The notes under the pieces are model-generated. The model did not search any database and had not been told where the DNA came from. It worked only from the letters and a program-made list of their open reading frames with translations. Below, piece after piece: positions 42,013 to 52,532 of a DNA stretch of 64,000 bases. The stretch comes from Gordonia sediminis (GTDB taxonomy: Bacteria > Actinomycetota > Actinomycetes > Mycobacteriales > Mycobacteriaceae), in contig RZUM01000001.1 in assembly GCA_004193205.1 (NCBI GenBank), positions 500,342 to 564,341 on the forward strand, in the 5' to 3' direction. The position numbers were made by a program, and so were the translations under genes. Position 1 is the stretch's first letter. Each line of letters starts with the position of its first letter.

Positions 42013-42699
42013 CTACGGGTTGGTCACATCCAACTCCGCGTACATACCCGCGCCGTAGTGACCCGCGATGTTGCAGACCAGTTCGTAGCGTCCGGCCGGC
42101 AGGGTCATCGTGGTCCAGCCGGTCGATCCGGACGCGATACCGTCCCCTTCGCCCGGGCCGCAGCTGCGCGATGCCTCGCCCAGACTGCCGGCCTCGTCGA
42201 CCTTGCCGTCGGAGCCGACCGTGCGCTGCCCGGGCTGTTGGTTCTCGGAGAGCGGTAGCACCACCAATTCGTGTGGCAGCCAACCGGAATTCAGCACACG
42301 GAAGCTCACCTCCCCGGCGGGCACCGAGGCGGGCGCGACGGCGATGCGCATCATGCCCGGCCGGCCCATGATGCCCAGGTTCGGCCACTCCAACCGGCCC
42401 TGCGCCGGACCGTAGCCGCCGTTGCCGCGCGGACCCATCATGCCGCCCATGTCGGTGAGGGTGACATCAACGACGGTGCCGGGCAGATCCGGTGCACTAC
42501 ACGACGACGACGTGCCGGGATAGCCGTTCCCGCCCGGGCCCATCATCCCGGGACCATAGGCTCCGCCCGGATATCCGTTGAAGGTCTGCGGCGCCGTGTT
42601 GTCGGGCCGGACGGCGTAGATGACCGCGGTGGTGCCGACGCCGAGCACCAGCGCCGCGGTGACGATGGCCAGAATCGTTCGCAGATGGTGCGAACTCAT
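42013..42699 (-). CDS. Cupredoxin-like secreted or membrane-anchored protein
   Basis: 228 residues. An N-terminal hydrophobic helix (TILAIVTAALVLGVGTTAVIYAV) anchors or exports it. A Gly/Pro/Met-rich linker (GPGMMGPGGNG, GGMMGPRGN) follows. The C-terminal ~110 residues are a cupredoxin domain with candidate copper ligands LPHELVV and LVCNIAGHYGAGM (His, Cys, His, Met), like sulfocyanin/plastocyanin-type domains. A copper electron carrier or copper-handling role is inferred. The start may instead be TTG at 42708, which would overlap the SHOCT gene. Confidence 0.8.
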   Translation of the reverse strand: MSSHHLRTILAIVTAALVLGVGTTAVIYAVRPDNTAPQTFNGYPGGAYGPGMMGPGGNGYPGTSSSCSAPDLPGTVVDVTLTDMGGMMGPRGNGGYGPAQGRLEWPNLGIMGRPGMMRIAVAPASVPAGEVSFRVLNSGWLPHELVVLPLSENQQPGQRTVGSDGKVDEAGSLGEASRSCGPGEGDGIASGSTGWTTMTLPAGRYELVCNIAGHYGAGMYAELDVTNP

Positions 42700-42704
42700 G
42701 ACCG

Positions 42705-43007
42705 TCAACGGTGTTCCCGCAGCGCCGACATGCGCTGCCGGTACTCGTCCTCGTCGATCTCGCCGCGCGCGAACCGTTCGGAAAGCACTTCCTCGGCCCG
42801 GGGCTGCGCGAAGGCGGGTGGCTGGGGGCCGGGTGGCTGGGGTCCGTGCGGTTGGGCCCCTCCGGTGTGCCGCGGACCGGTCAGATAGCGGACGGCCAGA
42901 ACGATCCCGGTGATCACGACCGCCCAGAACACCACCATCAGGCCGGTCATCAGGATCCAGTCACCCCAGCCCCAGTTGTTGCCCCACATGTGGTCGTCGT
43001 ACCTCAT
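42705..43007 (-). CDS. SHOCT-domain membrane protein
   Basis: 100 residues: a Trp/Asn-rich start (MRYDDHMWGNNWGWGDWI), one transmembrane helix (MTGLMVVFWAVVITGIVLAV), a Pro/Gln linker and a C-terminal SHOCT motif (EEVLSERFARGEIDEDEYRQRMSAL). Such small proteins often sit near membrane or metal-stress genes; here it adjoins the cupredoxin gene and is presumably co-transcribed. Confidence 0.85.
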   Translation of the reverse strand: MRYDDHMWGNNWGWGDWILMTGLMVVFWAVVITGIVLAVRYLTGPRHTGGAQPHGPQPPGPQPPAFAQPRAEEVLSERFARGEIDEDEYRQRMSALREHR

Positions 43008-43159
43008 CGCCGCAACCCTTTCTCCCGTCATCCTCCAGAACCCTGTGATTCCAGCGTGCGCTCGGTTTGCGGCGCTGTCGAGGGACGTTGGTCTATGCCT
43101 TGACCTGCGACGACGGGTATGCAACGTTCGTCCGATTCGCTACGGCTATCGTCGTCAGG

Positions 43160-43903
43160 GTGGTCAGCAACACGATCGGTGACCCCGCACCGGAATCGCC
43201 CGCACCCGACCAGGCCATCCCTGAGCAGGGCGTCCTGGCCAACCCCGCGCTCGCCGCGCTGATGGGCCCGCACGCCTCCTTCGCCGAGGGCCGCGGCAAC
43301 GCGGTGCGCTACCACCCCGACGTGTGCCCGATGGCGGCGTTGCCGGATGAGCCAACGGCCGACGACTGGGCCGCGGCGGCCGCGCTCGTCGGGGCCGGCC
43401 ACTCGATCTTCCTACCGGTCGTGGCCGTCACCCCGCCCGACGGGTGGGGTGTGCTGATGTCGATACCCGGGGTCCAGATGGTCGACCGTGCCCTCGAGGC
43501 CGCACCCGACGACGAGGCGATCGAGCTCACCGCCGCCGACGTCCCCGAGATGATGGAACTGGTGCGGCGCACCGAACCGGGTCCGTTCCGGCCACGCACC
43601 ATCGAGCTCGGCACCTACCTCGGTATCCGGCGCGACGGCCGGCTGATCGCGATGGCCGGGGAACGACTCCGCCTGCCCGGCTGGACCGAGATCAGCGCGG
43701 TCTGCACCGACCCGGATTTTCGGGGTCAGGGTCTGGGCAGCCGACTCGTGCGGGCCGTCGCACACGGCATCCGGGCGCGCGGCGAGACACCGTTCCTGCA
43801 CGCCGCCGCGGACAACGTCGGCGCCATCCGGCTCTACGAGGCGATGGGGTTCGAGCTGAGTCGGCGCGTGATGTTCCAGGTGTTCACCGCCCCGGACCGA
43901 TAG
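43160..43903 (+). CDS. GNAT-family N-acetyltransferase
   Basis: 247 residues. The C-terminal GNAT domain has ISAVCTDPDFRGQGLGSRLVRAV (acetyl-CoA binding, motif A) and NVGAIRLYEAMGFELSRRVMF (motif B), typical of the FR47-like branch. The start is GTG at 43160. The N-terminal ~130 residues are less conserved. Convergent with hypE, 4 bp apart. Confidence 0.88.
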   Translation: MVSNTIGDPAPESPAPDQAIPEQGVLANPALAALMGPHASFAEGRGNAVRYHPDVCPMAALPDEPTADDWAAAAALVGAGHSIFLPVVAVTPPDGWGVLMSIPGVQMVDRALEAAPDDEAIELTAADVPEMMELVRRTEPGPFRPRTIELGTYLGIRRDGRLIAMAGERLRLPGWTEISAVCTDPDFRGQGLGSRLVRAVAHGIRARGETPFLHAAADNVGAIRLYEAMGFELSRRVMFQVFTAPDR

Positions 43904-43907
43904 ACAC

Positions 43908-44969
43908 TCAGCAGATCCGCGGCAGCTGCTCCCCCAGGTCCCGTTCGATGACCCGCGTGGTGCCGAAGGCGGTGCGACCCACCACCATGCCGTGATGGTC
44001 GTCGACGGCCCGGCCGATCACCGTCGCACCGGTCCCTTCGGGGCGGGCACGCATGGCGGCGACCACCGCATCGGAGTGCTCGGGCGCGACGACGGCGATC
44101 ATCTTGCCCTCGTTGGCGATCTGCAGCGGATCGAGACCGAGGAATCCGCACGCCGACGCCACCGCCTCGGGCACCGGGATCGCCGATTCGTCGAGCTCGA
44201 TCCCGACACCGGCGCCGCGGGCGAGTTCGGTGACCGCGGCGACCACCCCGCCGCGGGTCGGGTCACGCAGCGCGTGTACGTCGCCCGCGGCGATCGCGTC
44301 CTGCACCAGGAAACACAGTGCAGCGCTGTCAGTTTCGACCGTTGAGCCGAAGTCGATGCCCTCCCGGACACTGAGGATCGCGACGCCGTGTTCGCCGACC
44401 GGCCCGGATACGATCACATGGTCGCCGGGGTGGATGCGTTCAGGGTGCACGTCGACGCCGTCGGGGATCACGCCGATACCGGAGGTGTTGATGAAGAGTT
44501 GGTCCGCCGATCCGCGGTCGACGACCTTGGTGTCGCCGGTCTCGATCCGCACCCCGGCCTTCCTGGCCGCGGCACCCATCCTCTGCACCACCCGACCGAG
44601 GACCGACAGCTCGAGGCCCTCCTCCAGGATGAAACCGGCGCTGAGCGCCAGCGGCATCGCGCCGCTGCAGGCGAGGTCGTTGACGGTACCGTTCACCGCG
44701 AGCTCGCCGATGCTCCCACCGGGAAAGAAGAGTGGCTGCACCACATAGGAATCGGTGGTGAACGCGACGCGTCCGGCGTCGACCGCGAGGGACACCGAAT
44801 CGCGCGCCGCACCCGACCGCCCACCGAACGCCGGTACGAAGAGGTTCTCGATGAGCTCCTCCGACAGCACCCCGCCACCGCCGTGACCGAGCACGATCCG
44901 TTCGGTGTCACGCAGCGGTAGCGGGCAGGACCAGCTTTCGGGGTCGGCGATCGTCGGCTGGTCAGACAT
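43908..44969 (-). CDS. hypE: [NiFe]-hydrogenase maturation protein HypE
   Basis: 353 residues. HypE dehydrates the carbamoyl group received from HypF to a thiocyanate on its C-terminal cysteine; that tail is present as PRIC at the very end. The PurM-like fold is visible ([33 protein letters not shown]). Start at 44969 overlaps the hypD stop by 8 bp. Last gene of the hydrogenase operon. Confidence 0.95.
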   Translation of the reverse strand: MSDQPTIADPESWSCPLPLRDTERIVLGHGGGGVLSEELIENLFVPAFGGRSGAARDSVSLAVDAGRVAFTTDSYVVQPLFFPGGSIGELAVNGTVNDLACSGAMPLALSAGFILEEGLELSVLGRVVQRMGAAARKAGVRIETGDTKVVDRGSADQLFINTSGIGVIPDGVDVHPERIHPGDHVIVSGPVGEHGVAILSVREGIDFGSTVETDSAALCFLVQDAIAAGDVHALRDPTRGGVVAAVTELARGAGVGIELDESAIPVPEAVASACGFLGLDPLQIANEGKMIAVVAPEHSDAVVAAMRARPEGTGATVIGRAVDDHHGMVVGRTAFGTTRVIERDLGEQLPRIC

Positions 44970-46068
44970 GACCGGCTCCGATGGCCAGCCGGCGGAAGTG
45001 ATAGTAGGCGGCGCAGGCACCCTCGCTGGACACCATGGTGGCGCCCAGGGGATTCCGCGGGGTGCAGGTCTTGCCGAACGCGGGGCACTCGTTGGGTTTC
45101 AGCATCCCCTGCAGCACCTCACCGGCGTGACAGTCGGCCGACTCCGATACCTCGAGATGCCCGACGCCGAATCGGATCTCGGCGTCGAAGGCGGCGAACT
45201 TCTTGGACAGTGCCCAGCCGGATCGCGGGATCATCCCGATCCCGCGCCACTGCCGGTCGACGACGGTGAACACATCGGCCAGCGTCTGCTGGGCGACGGT
45301 GTTGCCTGCCGCGCTCACCGCACGCGGGTAGGCGTTGCGCAGTTCCGGGATGCCGGCCTCCAGGAGATCGACGGCCTGGCGTACCCCTTCGAGCAGATCG
45401 AGCGGTTCGAATCCGGTCACGACGATCGGCACCCGGTACTGCTGCACGAGCGGGCCGTACTGGTCGGTGCCCATCACCGAGCACACGTGTCCGGCAGCGA
45501 GGAAGCCCTGCACCCGGTTGGTCGGCGACGACAGGATCGCGGTCATCGCCGGCGGCACCAGCACGTGAGAGACCAGCATGGAAAAGTTGACCAGCCCGAG
45601 CCGCTGGGCGTGCAGCACCGACATGGCGTTGGCCGGGGCGGTGGTCTCGAACCCAACGCCGAAGAACACGACCTCCTTGTCGGGGTTGTCGGCGGCGATA
45701 CGCACCGCGTCGAGCGGCGAATAGACCACACGCACATCGCCGCCGCGGGCGCGCACGGAGAACAGGTCCTCGCGGCTGCCGGGGACCCGCAGCATGTCGC
45801 CGAAGGAACAGAAGATCACCTCGTCGCGGGCGGCGATCGTCAACGCCCGGTCGATGACCTCCAGCGGGGTCACGCACACCGGGCAGCCGGGGCCGTGGAT
45901 GAACTCGACGACACCGTCGAGGAGCTGGTCGATGCCGTTGCGGATGATCGAATGGGTCTGTCCGCCACACACTTCCATCAAGGTCCACGGCCGGGTGGCA
46001 CGGTCGCGGATCTGGGTGACCAGGGCGTGGGCGGCGACCGGGTCGCGGAACTCGTCGAGGTACTTCAT
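44962..46068 (-). CDS. hypD: [NiFe]-hydrogenase maturation protein HypD
   Basis: 368 residues. HypD is the Fe-S scaffold for Fe(CN)2CO assembly with HypC. Conserved motifs are [32 protein letters not shown] and the C-terminal cysteine cluster [11 protein letters not shown]...[17 protein letters not shown]...EGACAAYY. Starts 4 bp inside hypC. Confidence 0.95.
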   Translation of the reverse strand: MKYLDEFRDPVAAHALVTQIRDRATRPWTLMEVCGGQTHSIIRNGIDQLLDGVVEFIHGPGCPVCVTPLEVIDRALTIAARDEVIFCSFGDMLRVPGSREDLFSVRARGGDVRVVYSPLDAVRIAADNPDKEVVFFGVGFETTAPANAMSVLHAQRLGLVNFSMLVSHVLVPPAMTAILSSPTNRVQGFLAAGHVCSVMGTDQYGPLVQQYRVPIVVTGFEPLDLLEGVRQAVDLLEAGIPELRNAYPRAVSAAGNTVAQQTLADVFTVVDRQWRGIGMIPRSGWALSKKFAAFDAEIRFGVGHLEVSESADCHAGEVLQGMLKPNECPAFGKTCTPRNPLGATMVSSEGACAAYYHFRRLAIGAGHV

Positions 46069-46337
46069 GCCGATCGGTCCTCTCCCACCGGTTCGGACCC
46101 GAGTTCCTCGTCGAGGATGCCGAGGTCGGCGAACATCTGCAGCGTTTCCTGCGCGGACGCCTCGTCGAGACGGGTGATGGCGAAACCGGCATGCACGATG
46201 GTGTATTCGCCGACCTCCATGTCGGGCAGATAGGCCAGGCACACCGTCTTGCTGACGCCAGAGAAGTCCACCGTCGACATGCGGGTGCCCGCCTCCTCCC
46301 AGATGTGCGTCACCCGCCCGGGAATCCCCAGACACAT
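46065..46337 (-). CDS. hypC: [NiFe]-hydrogenase maturation chaperone HypC
   Basis: 90 residues starting MCLGIPG, with the essential Cys2. Binds HypD and delivers the iron ligand complex to the large subunit. Includes [19 protein letters not shown] typical of the OB-fold domain. Confidence 0.95.
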   Translation of the reverse strand: MCLGIPGRVTHIWEEAGTRMSTVDFSGVSKTVCLAYLPDMEVGEYTIVHAGFAITRLDEASAQETLQMFADLGILDEELGSEPVGEDRSA

Positions 46338-46340
46338 GGG

Positions 46341-48707
46341 CTACTCCTCTCCTCGGCTCCGCGGCCGGTCGGCACGTGCGGCGAGGGTGGCCGCGGCCAC
46401 GCACGCCTGCCCGAGTGCCAGACCTCCGTCGTTCGGCGGCACAGTCGCATGCGTGAGAACCCGCAGTCCTCGTTGTTCCAGTGTCGCGCCGATGCCACGG
46501 CGGAGGGCGGTGTTCGCGAAGACACCTCCGGTCAGGCCGACCGTGTCGATGCCCAGTCTGTGGGCGGCGTCGGCGGCGACACGCGCCGACTCGGCGATGA
46601 CCCACTGTTGAAAGGTGGCGGCCAGGTCGGCGCGGTCGCGGCCGGCGCGTAGTCCGGCGGCCAGGTGGGCGATGATGCCGCGATGGTCGAGGACGCCCGG
46701 AATCGTGTCCTGGTCGATGGCCATGCGATCGAGGGCTGCGGAGTCGGGGACGCTGCGGCGAGCGCAGGCCTCGAGTTCGATGGCGGCCTGCCCCTCGTAG
46801 GTGACGTGTGCGCAGATCCCGAGCAGCGCCGAGACCCCGTCGAACAGTCGGCCCATGCTGGTGGTGGTGGGGCAGCCGAGGCCTTTCGCGCGTTGTTGGG
46901 CGATGATGCGCAGGCCCAGGTCGCCGACCGTCGTGACGGGGTGCAGGTCGTCGAGGGCACCGATGCCGCTGCGCCACAGCAGGTCCAGGGCGATGCGCGA
47001 TGGTTCACGGACCGCGTTGTCGCCGCCGGGTAGGGCGAACTCGGCCAGGTGCGCGACGCGGGTGAACACGCTCGGGTCGGTGCCGAGGGCGAGGAACTCG
47101 CCGCCCCAGACGACGCCATCGGTGCCGTAGCCGGTGCCGTCGAAGGTCAGCACCACGGCGGGGGTGCCGAGCAGTCCGTGTTCGGCCAGCAACGCCACTG
47201 CGTGTGCGTGGTGATGCTGGACCTCGACGACCTCGCGTCCGGCGGCTGCGCGGTGCGCCCAGGCGGTGGTGGCGTAGCGCGGGTGCATGTCGCAGGCGAT
47301 GGCGGCGGCGGTGACGGCCGTCATCTGCTGCAGGTGATCGAGGGCGTCGGTGAACGACCGCTGGGTCCGCGGGTCGGACATGTCGCCGAGGTGCGCGGAC
47401 ATGTGTGCATGTCCGTCGCGGCCGAGGAGGCAGAACGTCGTCTTGAGGTCGCCGCCGGTGGCGACGAGCGGGACCGGTGATGCGACACCCGTGACCGGCA
47501 TGGGCGCATAACCCCGGGATCGGCGGATCGGGATCACGGCGTCCCCGTCGGCGCGCACCACGGAGTCCTCGCAGGGCACGACGATCCGCCGGTCATGCGT
47601 GAGCACCGCGTCCGCGATTCCGTCGAGGCGATCGTCGATGTCACTGTCGATGTCACTGTCGCGGAACAGGATCGGTGAGCCGCTGGTGTTGGCCGACGTC
47701 ATCACCAGGGGTAGAGGTCCGAGCCGGTCGAAGAGCAGGTGGTGGATGGGGGTGTAGGCGATCATCACGCCGAGGTCGGCGAGGCGGGGTGCGACGGCAT
47801 CGGCGACCCGGCTCCCGGCGGCCCGGCTTCCGGCATTCCGCGGTGCGATGACGACCGGCGCGGTCGGTGCGGCGAGGGCTTGGCGAGCGGCGTCGCCGAA
47901 GTCGACGAGCCGGGCGGCCTCGTCGAGGCCGGCGACCATGACGGCGAACGGCTTGTCCGGGCGGCCCTTCCGGCTGCGTAGAAGTTCGACGGGCTCGTCG
48001 TGGTCGGCGCGGCAGGCCAGGTGGTAACCGCCGATACCCTTGATCGCCACGATCTTCCCGGCTCGCAGTGCGGCCGCGGCGGCGGTGATCGGGTCGTCGC
48101 CCGGCATGTGGCCGGGGACGGGACGGCCGACGATGCCGCGGAACTCCAGGCGCGGGCCACAGTCGGGGCAGGCGATCGTCTCGGCGTGGAAGCGGCGATC
48201 GGTGGGATCGGTGTACTCGCCGCGGCACGCCTCGCACATGGCGAAACCGGCCATGGTGGTGGCGTCACGGTCGTACGGCAGGTCGGTGATGACGGTGTAG
48301 CGGGGGCCGCAGTCGGTGCAGGTGATGAACGGGTGCCCGTACCGGCGGTTGCCGGGGTCGCGCAGTTCGGCCTGACAACTCGGGCAGGTGGCGACGTCGG
48401 ACGGAATGATGGTGCGTGCCGTGCCGCCCACACGGCTGGCGGCGATGACGAATCCCGAGTCGTTGCGGCACTGGAGTTCTACGGTCACCACGGCATCGAC
48501 CCGGGACAGCGGGGTCGGGCCCGCACCGACCTCGGCGATCGCGGCGGCGACGGCGTCGGCGGCGCCCTCGAACTCGCAACGTACCACCCCGGATTCGTTG
48601 CTGACGCTGCCGGTCAGGCCGCGTCGGGCGGCGATCCGGGCGACCGCGGGCCGGAATCCGACGCCCTGGACGACGCCGGTGACCTCCACCTGCATGCGGA
48701 CGGTCAT
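46341..48707 (-). CDS. hypF: Carbamoyltransferase HypF
   Basis: 788 residues with the full HypF architecture: acylphosphatase domain (residues 1-~90, [16 protein letters not shown]), two zinc fingers (CPSC...CTDC and CEAC...CPDC), a YrdC-like domain ([18 protein letters not shown]) and a Kae1-like carbamoyltransferase domain ([29 protein letters not shown]). It makes the carbamoyl precursor of the cyanide ligands. Start at 48707 overlaps the NHL gene by 4 bp. Confidence 0.95.
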   Translation of the reverse strand: MTVRMQVEVTGVVQGVGFRPAVARIAARRGLTGSVSNESGVVRCEFEGAADAVAAAIAEVGAGPTPLSRVDAVVTVELQCRNDSGFVIAASRVGGTARTIIPSDVATCPSCQAELRDPGNRRYGHPFITCTDCGPRYTVITDLPYDRDATTMAGFAMCEACRGEYTDPTDRRFHAETIACPDCGPRLEFRGIVGRPVPGHMPGDDPITAAAAALRAGKIVAIKGIGGYHLACRADHDEPVELLRSRKGRPDKPFAVMVAGLDEAARLVDFGDAARQALAAPTAPVVIAPRNAGSRAAGSRVADAVAPRLADLGVMIAYTPIHHLLFDRLGPLPLVMTSANTSGSPILFRDSDIDSDIDDRLDGIADAVLTHDRRIVVPCEDSVVRADGDAVIPIRRSRGYAPMPVTGVASPVPLVATGGDLKTTFCLLGRDGHAHMSAHLGDMSDPRTQRSFTDALDHLQQMTAVTAAAIACDMHPRYATTAWAHRAAAGREVVEVQHHHAHAVALLAEHGLLGTPAVVLTFDGTGYGTDGVVWGGEFLALGTDPSVFTRVAHLAEFALPGGDNAVREPSRIALDLLWRSGIGALDDLHPVTTVGDLGLRIIAQQRAKGLGCPTTTSMGRLFDGVSALLGICAHVTYEGQAAIELEACARRSVPDSAALDRMAIDQDTIPGVLDHRGIIAHLAAGLRAGRDRADLAATFQQWVIAESARVAADAAHRLGIDTVGLTGGVFANTALRRGIGATLEQRGLRVLTHATVPPNDGGLALGQACVAAATLAARADRPRSRGEE

Positions 48708-49948
48708 CGTCGCTCCCAGATGATGACGCGGTTGTTGCCGGAGTCGGCGATGGCCATCCGGTTGCCGTGCCGGTGGATGCCGTAGGGCCAGCAGAGGGTG
48801 TCGCGGTCGACGGCATCCCACCGGTTCTCGCCGTTGGCGGCCATGCTCGGTTGCGCAAGCACCCCGCCGGCGTCGCCGACAACGCCGTCGGGTGCTGCGT
48901 TTTGCCACTCTTGGTTGTCCCACAACAGGATTCGGTTGTTGGCGGTGTCCGCCACCGCGAGTTCGCCGCCGGCGACGGTGAGCGCATACGGGAAGCGCAG
49001 TCCGTGCGCGGTCTGCGGGGCGTAGGGGAACTCGGTGGCGGTGTGGAAATCGGGTTGGCCGATGAGGAGGGTTGCGGGTGGCCCTTCGTGGCTCGTCGCC
49101 AGCGCTCCTCGCACCTCAGGGGGCGAGGGCGCGTTCCAGCCGAGGATGCGGTGGTTACCGGCGTCGCCGACGAGCAGCGTGCCGTCGAGGTCGGCGATGG
49201 CGTGCGGCCACCGGAAGGAGCACGGTCCGGCGGGGCCGCCGCGGTTCTCCTCCCGCGTCGTCGCATCGGGCTGTCCGAGGATGACGTCGGCGAGTTGGTC
49301 CGGGCTGGTGGGGATGCCGTCGAGCCAGCCGAGGACGCGGCGATTACCGGTGTCGGCGACCCAGAACCCGTCGTCGACGATCCCCACCCCGAAAGGCCAG
49401 TAGAAGGTGGTCGCGTCAGGAGCACCACCGCGGTTGGGGTCGGTGCCAGACCAATCCGCCTGTCCGAGAGCGAGATCGGCGGGCCGCGAGGTGGTGGGAA
49501 TGTCGTGCCAGATCAGGATGCGGTGATTCCAGGCGTCGCAGACGATGAGCGCGCCGTAGTGTACGAGCACCCCGGTCGGTAGATGCAGCCCGTTCTCGGG
49601 GCCGGTGCCGCCGTCGTTCGCGGTGTCCTCGGCCCAACTCGACTGTCCCAGCAGCACGTCGGCGGGCCGATGATCGTCGGTCGGCAGCCCGTGCCAGATC
49701 AGCACCCGGTGGTTGCCGGTGTCGGCGACGACGAGCAGGTCGTCGTCGAACCAGACGCCGCGCGGCGCGTAGAGAGTGTCGGCGGCGGGTGTCGCGGACG
49801 GCAACGCGAGCCCGCCCGGTGCGGGTGCACCCAGCCAGGTGCCGGCCCGCCACCCCCGCGCGTCCGCAGCGGCGGCCGGGGCGGGTGTCGCACCCGGACG
49901 CTGCGCCCGCACCGAGACGGTGCGGGTCACCCGTGTAGCCGCACCCAT
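48704..49948 (-). CDS. NHL-repeat protein of the hydrogenase operon
   Basis: 414 residues forming a beta-propeller: about six repeats of the pattern YAPRGVWFDDDLLVVADTGN-HRVLIW, including FYWPFGVGIVDDGFWVADTGNRRVLGW and FRWPHAIADLDGTLLVGDAGNHRILGW. No signal peptide. NHL proteins accompany actinobacterial uptake hydrogenases, but their biochemical role is not known. The start at 49948 has GGGGA upstream and overlaps the Rieske gene end by 22 bp. Confidence 0.85.
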   Translation of the reverse strand: MGAATRVTRTVSVRAQRPGATPAPAAAADARGWRAGTWLGAPAPGGLALPSATPAADTLYAPRGVWFDDDLLVVADTGNHRVLIWHGLPTDDHRPADVLLGQSSWAEDTANDGGTGPENGLHLPTGVLVHYGALIVCDAWNHRILIWHDIPTTSRPADLALGQADWSGTDPNRGGAPDATTFYWPFGVGIVDDGFWVADTGNRRVLGWLDGIPTSPDQLADVILGQPDATTREENRGGPAGPCSFRWPHAIADLDGTLLVGDAGNHRILGWNAPSPPEVRGALATSHEGPPATLLIGQPDFHTATEFPYAPQTAHGLRFPYALTVAGGELAVADTANNRILLWDNQEWQNAAPDGVVGDAGGVLAQPSMAANGENRWDAVDRDTLCWPYGIHRHGNRMAIADSGNNRVIIWERR

Positions 49949-50832
49949 ATCCGGTCCCCGTCCACACGTACCGGCCGCTGTTCCAGCGCGGCACCCGGCA
50001 GGCTCATGCACTCACCGTCGGTCGCGTCGTAACACAACGCATGCCACGGGCAGGTCAGGGTGCCCTCGCGTTCGTCGATGAGCGCATCGTCGAGCGGAAG
50101 TCCCTGATGGGGACAGACATTCAGGAACGCGGTGAGCGTGTCCTGCAGGTTCACCACGATGATGTCCTCACTGGCACCATACGTATCGGTCAGGGTCCGC
50201 GCGACGAGTTCGCCACGCGGGATCTCGCCAACGGCCGCGGCGTCGATCCACCCGCTGTCCGAGGCGCGAACGGTGATGTCGCCCAACGGGATGAACGCCT
50301 GTGCGGTCTCGGGTTCGACGAGTTCCACCGCGTCGATCGCGGGCACCGACGACACGATCGCCTCGGTCACCGTGTCCCGCAAGGTCTGCTCCGACGTCGA
50401 GCAGCCGTCGCATGCCCCGGACAGCCGTACGTAGGCGACGCGCTCGTCGACCCGCACCACCTCGACCCGGCCGCCGTGGGCGCCGATCATCGGCTCCACC
50501 GCGACGACGGCCTGCCGCGCGGCGGTGAGCGGGTCGGGCCGGATGATGCCGTGCACCATCATCGCCAGCCGCACCACCGGGTCGTCGACGAGGTCGAAAA
50601 GCAGTTCGCGGCCGCGGTCGTCGTCGCGCAGCGCCCGCACGATGGTGGTGAGCGCGGTCCTGTTCAGGTTGTCGAGGGCGTTACGCAGCCCGTCGGCGGT
50701 TTCGCGGTATTCGGGCGGGAGGTCGGCGACCTTGGCGGCGGCATCGTCGACGGCCTGGGCCAGGTCCTCCATGGCGGGAGCCTGTTTGCCGGTGGCCGCC
50801 GGGGTGGTGGGCCGTTCCTGCTGTGTGGTCAT
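49927..50832 (-). CDS. NifU-like/Rieske fusion protein, probable hydrogenase electron-transfer partner
   Basis: 301 residues. The middle has a NifU C-terminal domain with CDGCSTS (Cys141, Cys144); the C-terminus is a Rieske [2Fe-2S] domain with CPHQGLPLD and CPWHALCYD (Cys240, His242, Cys261, His264). No membrane helix. It occupies the position of the Fe-S protein (HucE) proposed to link Huc to the respiratory chain in Mycobacterium smegmatis. Start overlaps the upstream 119-residue gene by one base. Confidence 0.88.
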   Translation of the reverse strand: MTTQQERPTTPAATGKQAPAMEDLAQAVDDAAAKVADLPPEYRETADGLRNALDNLNRTALTTIVRALRDDDRGRELLFDLVDDPVVRLAMMVHGIIRPDPLTAARQAVVAVEPMIGAHGGRVEVVRVDERVAYVRLSGACDGCSTSEQTLRDTVTEAIVSSVPAIDAVELVEPETAQAFIPLGDITVRASDSGWIDAAAVGEIPRGELVARTLTDTYGASEDIIVVNLQDTLTAFLNVCPHQGLPLDDALIDEREGTLTCPWHALCYDATDGECMSLPGAALEQRPVRVDGDRIWVRLHG

Positions 50833-51191
50833 CAGCCGTACCTCTGTGCCTTGTGCATGGCCTCGGTCACCTTGTTACGCAACAGGTCCGCGAACGCCAT
50901 CCGCGCGGCGGTGGCCAGCACGTCGGCGACGGTGCCGGACAGGTTGATCTCGACGGGCCGGCGACTCAACGACTCGAGCACGAAACAGGAGCCGGCCGGG
51001 TCGTCGAGGCAGTTGTCGGCGAACACCGAGTCGATGAACTGCGACAACCAGATTCCGTCGCCGTCGGGGTCGGCGGCGAGCCGTTCCAGCGCCGCTTCTC
51101 CCCCGCCGCAGCGTTGCACGATGCGTTCGGCGAAGGACTCGGCGGCCGTCGCCATCAGCAGGTCGAACTGCATGCGCGCGAAGTTATCCAC
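50832..51191 (-). CDS. Conserved-position 119-residue protein of the hydrogenase operon, function unknown
   Basis: A GTG start at 51191 gives MDNFARMQFDLLMATAAESF. The protein is mostly helical and acidic in the middle with two cysteines (NCLDDPAGSCFVLES), then EINLSGTVADVLATAARMAF. I recognise no domain. It lies 3 bp after the TPR gene and overlaps the NifU/Rieske gene, so it is firmly within the operon. Confidence 0.75.
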   Translation of the reverse strand: MDNFARMQFDLLMATAAESFAERIVQRCGGGEAALERLAADPDGDGIWLSQFIDSVFADNCLDDPAGSCFVLESLSRRPVEINLSGTVADVLATAARMAFADLLRNKVTEAMHKAQRYG

Positions 51192-51194
51192 GGC

Positions 51195-52532
51195 TCAGCC
51201 CTCCGCCACGGCCGGAATGTCGGGCGAAGGGGCGGGCGCCGTGTTGAGAGCCTGGGTGCGGGCGATCTCGTCGAGCACGCCACGCACGGCGCGGACCATG
51301 TCGTCGGCGCCGGCGGTCTCGAAGAGGTAGCGGGCCTCGTGCAGCGCCGCGGTGGCGTCGGCGAACATGCCGAGGTGCGCGAGCACATTGCCCTGGTTGG
51401 CGAGGACGCGGGCGTAGCCCAGTGGATCGCGGTCGGGGTCGCGGATGGCGAGGACCTCGCCGTAGAGGTTGACCGCCTCCACGAGGTTGTCCTCCTGGTG
51501 TCCGCTGGGCGCGTAGACCAGCGCGTTGGCGAGGTTGACGCTGGTGGCCGCCCATTGCGCGGGGTGATCGTCGCGGGTGTAGACGCGCAACGCCTTGCGC
51601 AGCGACTGGGTGGCGACGGCGACGCGCAGCTGGTCGGAGGCACGCACCATCGGCATCGTCAGGTAGACCGCGGCGAGGTCGACGTGTGCGGCTGCCCAGG
51701 TGAGCGGCGCCTCCACGGATTCGATGGCCTGCAGGCAGGCTTGGAACTGCGCGGCGGCATCCGCGAGCGGCGCATCTGTCTCGGCGGCGTGTTCGTGCAG
51801 CAGTTGCCCGAGCGCCAGATGCATCTCGGCCCGGGCGACCCGTAGGTCGGTGTCGGCCAGCAGCCCGAGAGCCGTGCGCAGATCGGTGATCGCGTCGTCG
51901 ACGCGTCCGCACTGTCGCAGAGCGTCGGCGCGGGCAGCGAGGATCAGTGCGTGCAGCGCAGGGGTGTCGTCGGAGTCGTCGGCGGCGATGTCCAGCAGCC
52001 CGACGACCTCGGCGGGATCGTCGGCCTCGGTGGCCAGCGCGGTGGCGACCAGCGCGCGGACCTCGGCCGGGGCGGCGAGGTCGATGGCGGGGATCTCGGC
52101 CTGGCCCAGGTGTGCGAGGACCAGCTGCACGTAGCTCGCCCACGCGGGGTCGATCCGCCGCGAGAGGCGTTCGAGGTCGACGCGTTCGGGGGCGAGGGTG
52201 GCGAGGTTGAGCCAGTCGAGCGGATGATCGGTGGACTGGGCCCGCGCGTCGAGCAGTTCGACGGCCTGGTCGAATTGGCCGGCGTAGGCGGCGCCGATGC
52301 CTGCCAGTTCCGGCGGCCACGACACCGGACGGTGTCCGGACGCCAATTGCGCACGCAGAGAAGCGAAGTCGTCGCCGATAATGACCAGCAATCCGGCCGG
52401 ATAGGCGAAGACGCCGATCGGCTGGACGTCGACGAGGGGTTCGGGTGACGTCGTCGGTGGTGGAGCCGTCGCGGGCCGTGGCAGGTGCGGCTCGAGCGCG
52501 TCGTCGCCGGTGAGGATGTGAACTCTCGCCAT
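51195..52532 (-). CDS. TPR-type helical-repeat protein of the hydrogenase operon
   Basis: 445 residues. Repeated helical hairpins with TPR spacing appear from about residue 180 on (ARADALRQCGRVDDAITDLRTALGLL; AATSVNLANALVYAPSGHQEDNLVEAVNLYGEVLAIRD; VLANQGNVLAHLGMFADATAALHEARYLFE). The N-terminal part is a separate domain. Probably a scaffold in hydrogenase assembly; this is inference from its place directly after the maturation protease gene, which it abuts. Confidence 0.8.
   Translation of the reverse strand: MARVHILTGDDALEPHLPRPATAPPPTTSPEPLVDVQPIGVFAYPAGLLVIIGDDFASLRAQLASGHRPVSWPPELAGIGAAYAGQFDQAVELLDARAQSTDHPLDWLNLATLAPERVDLERLSRRIDPAWASYVQLVLAHLGQAEIPAIDLAAPAEVRALVATALATEADDPAEVVGLLDIAADDSDDTPALHALILAARADALRQCGRVDDAITDLRTALGLLADTDLRVARAEMHLALGQLLHEHAAETDAPLADAAAQFQACLQAIESVEAPLTWAAAHVDLAAVYLTMPMVRASDQLRVAVATQSLRKALRVYTRDDHPAQWAATSVNLANALVYAPSGHQEDNLVEAVNLYGEVLAIRDPDRDPLGYARVLANQGNVLAHLGMFADATAALHEARYLFETAGADDMVRAVRGVLDEIARTQALNTAPAPSPDIPAVAEG

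Noticed and set aside
44962-46977. Long 671-codon - strand frame as one protein
   Set aside because: Only the part from 46068 on is HypD; the extension overlaps hypC and hypF and is a low-complexity shadow.
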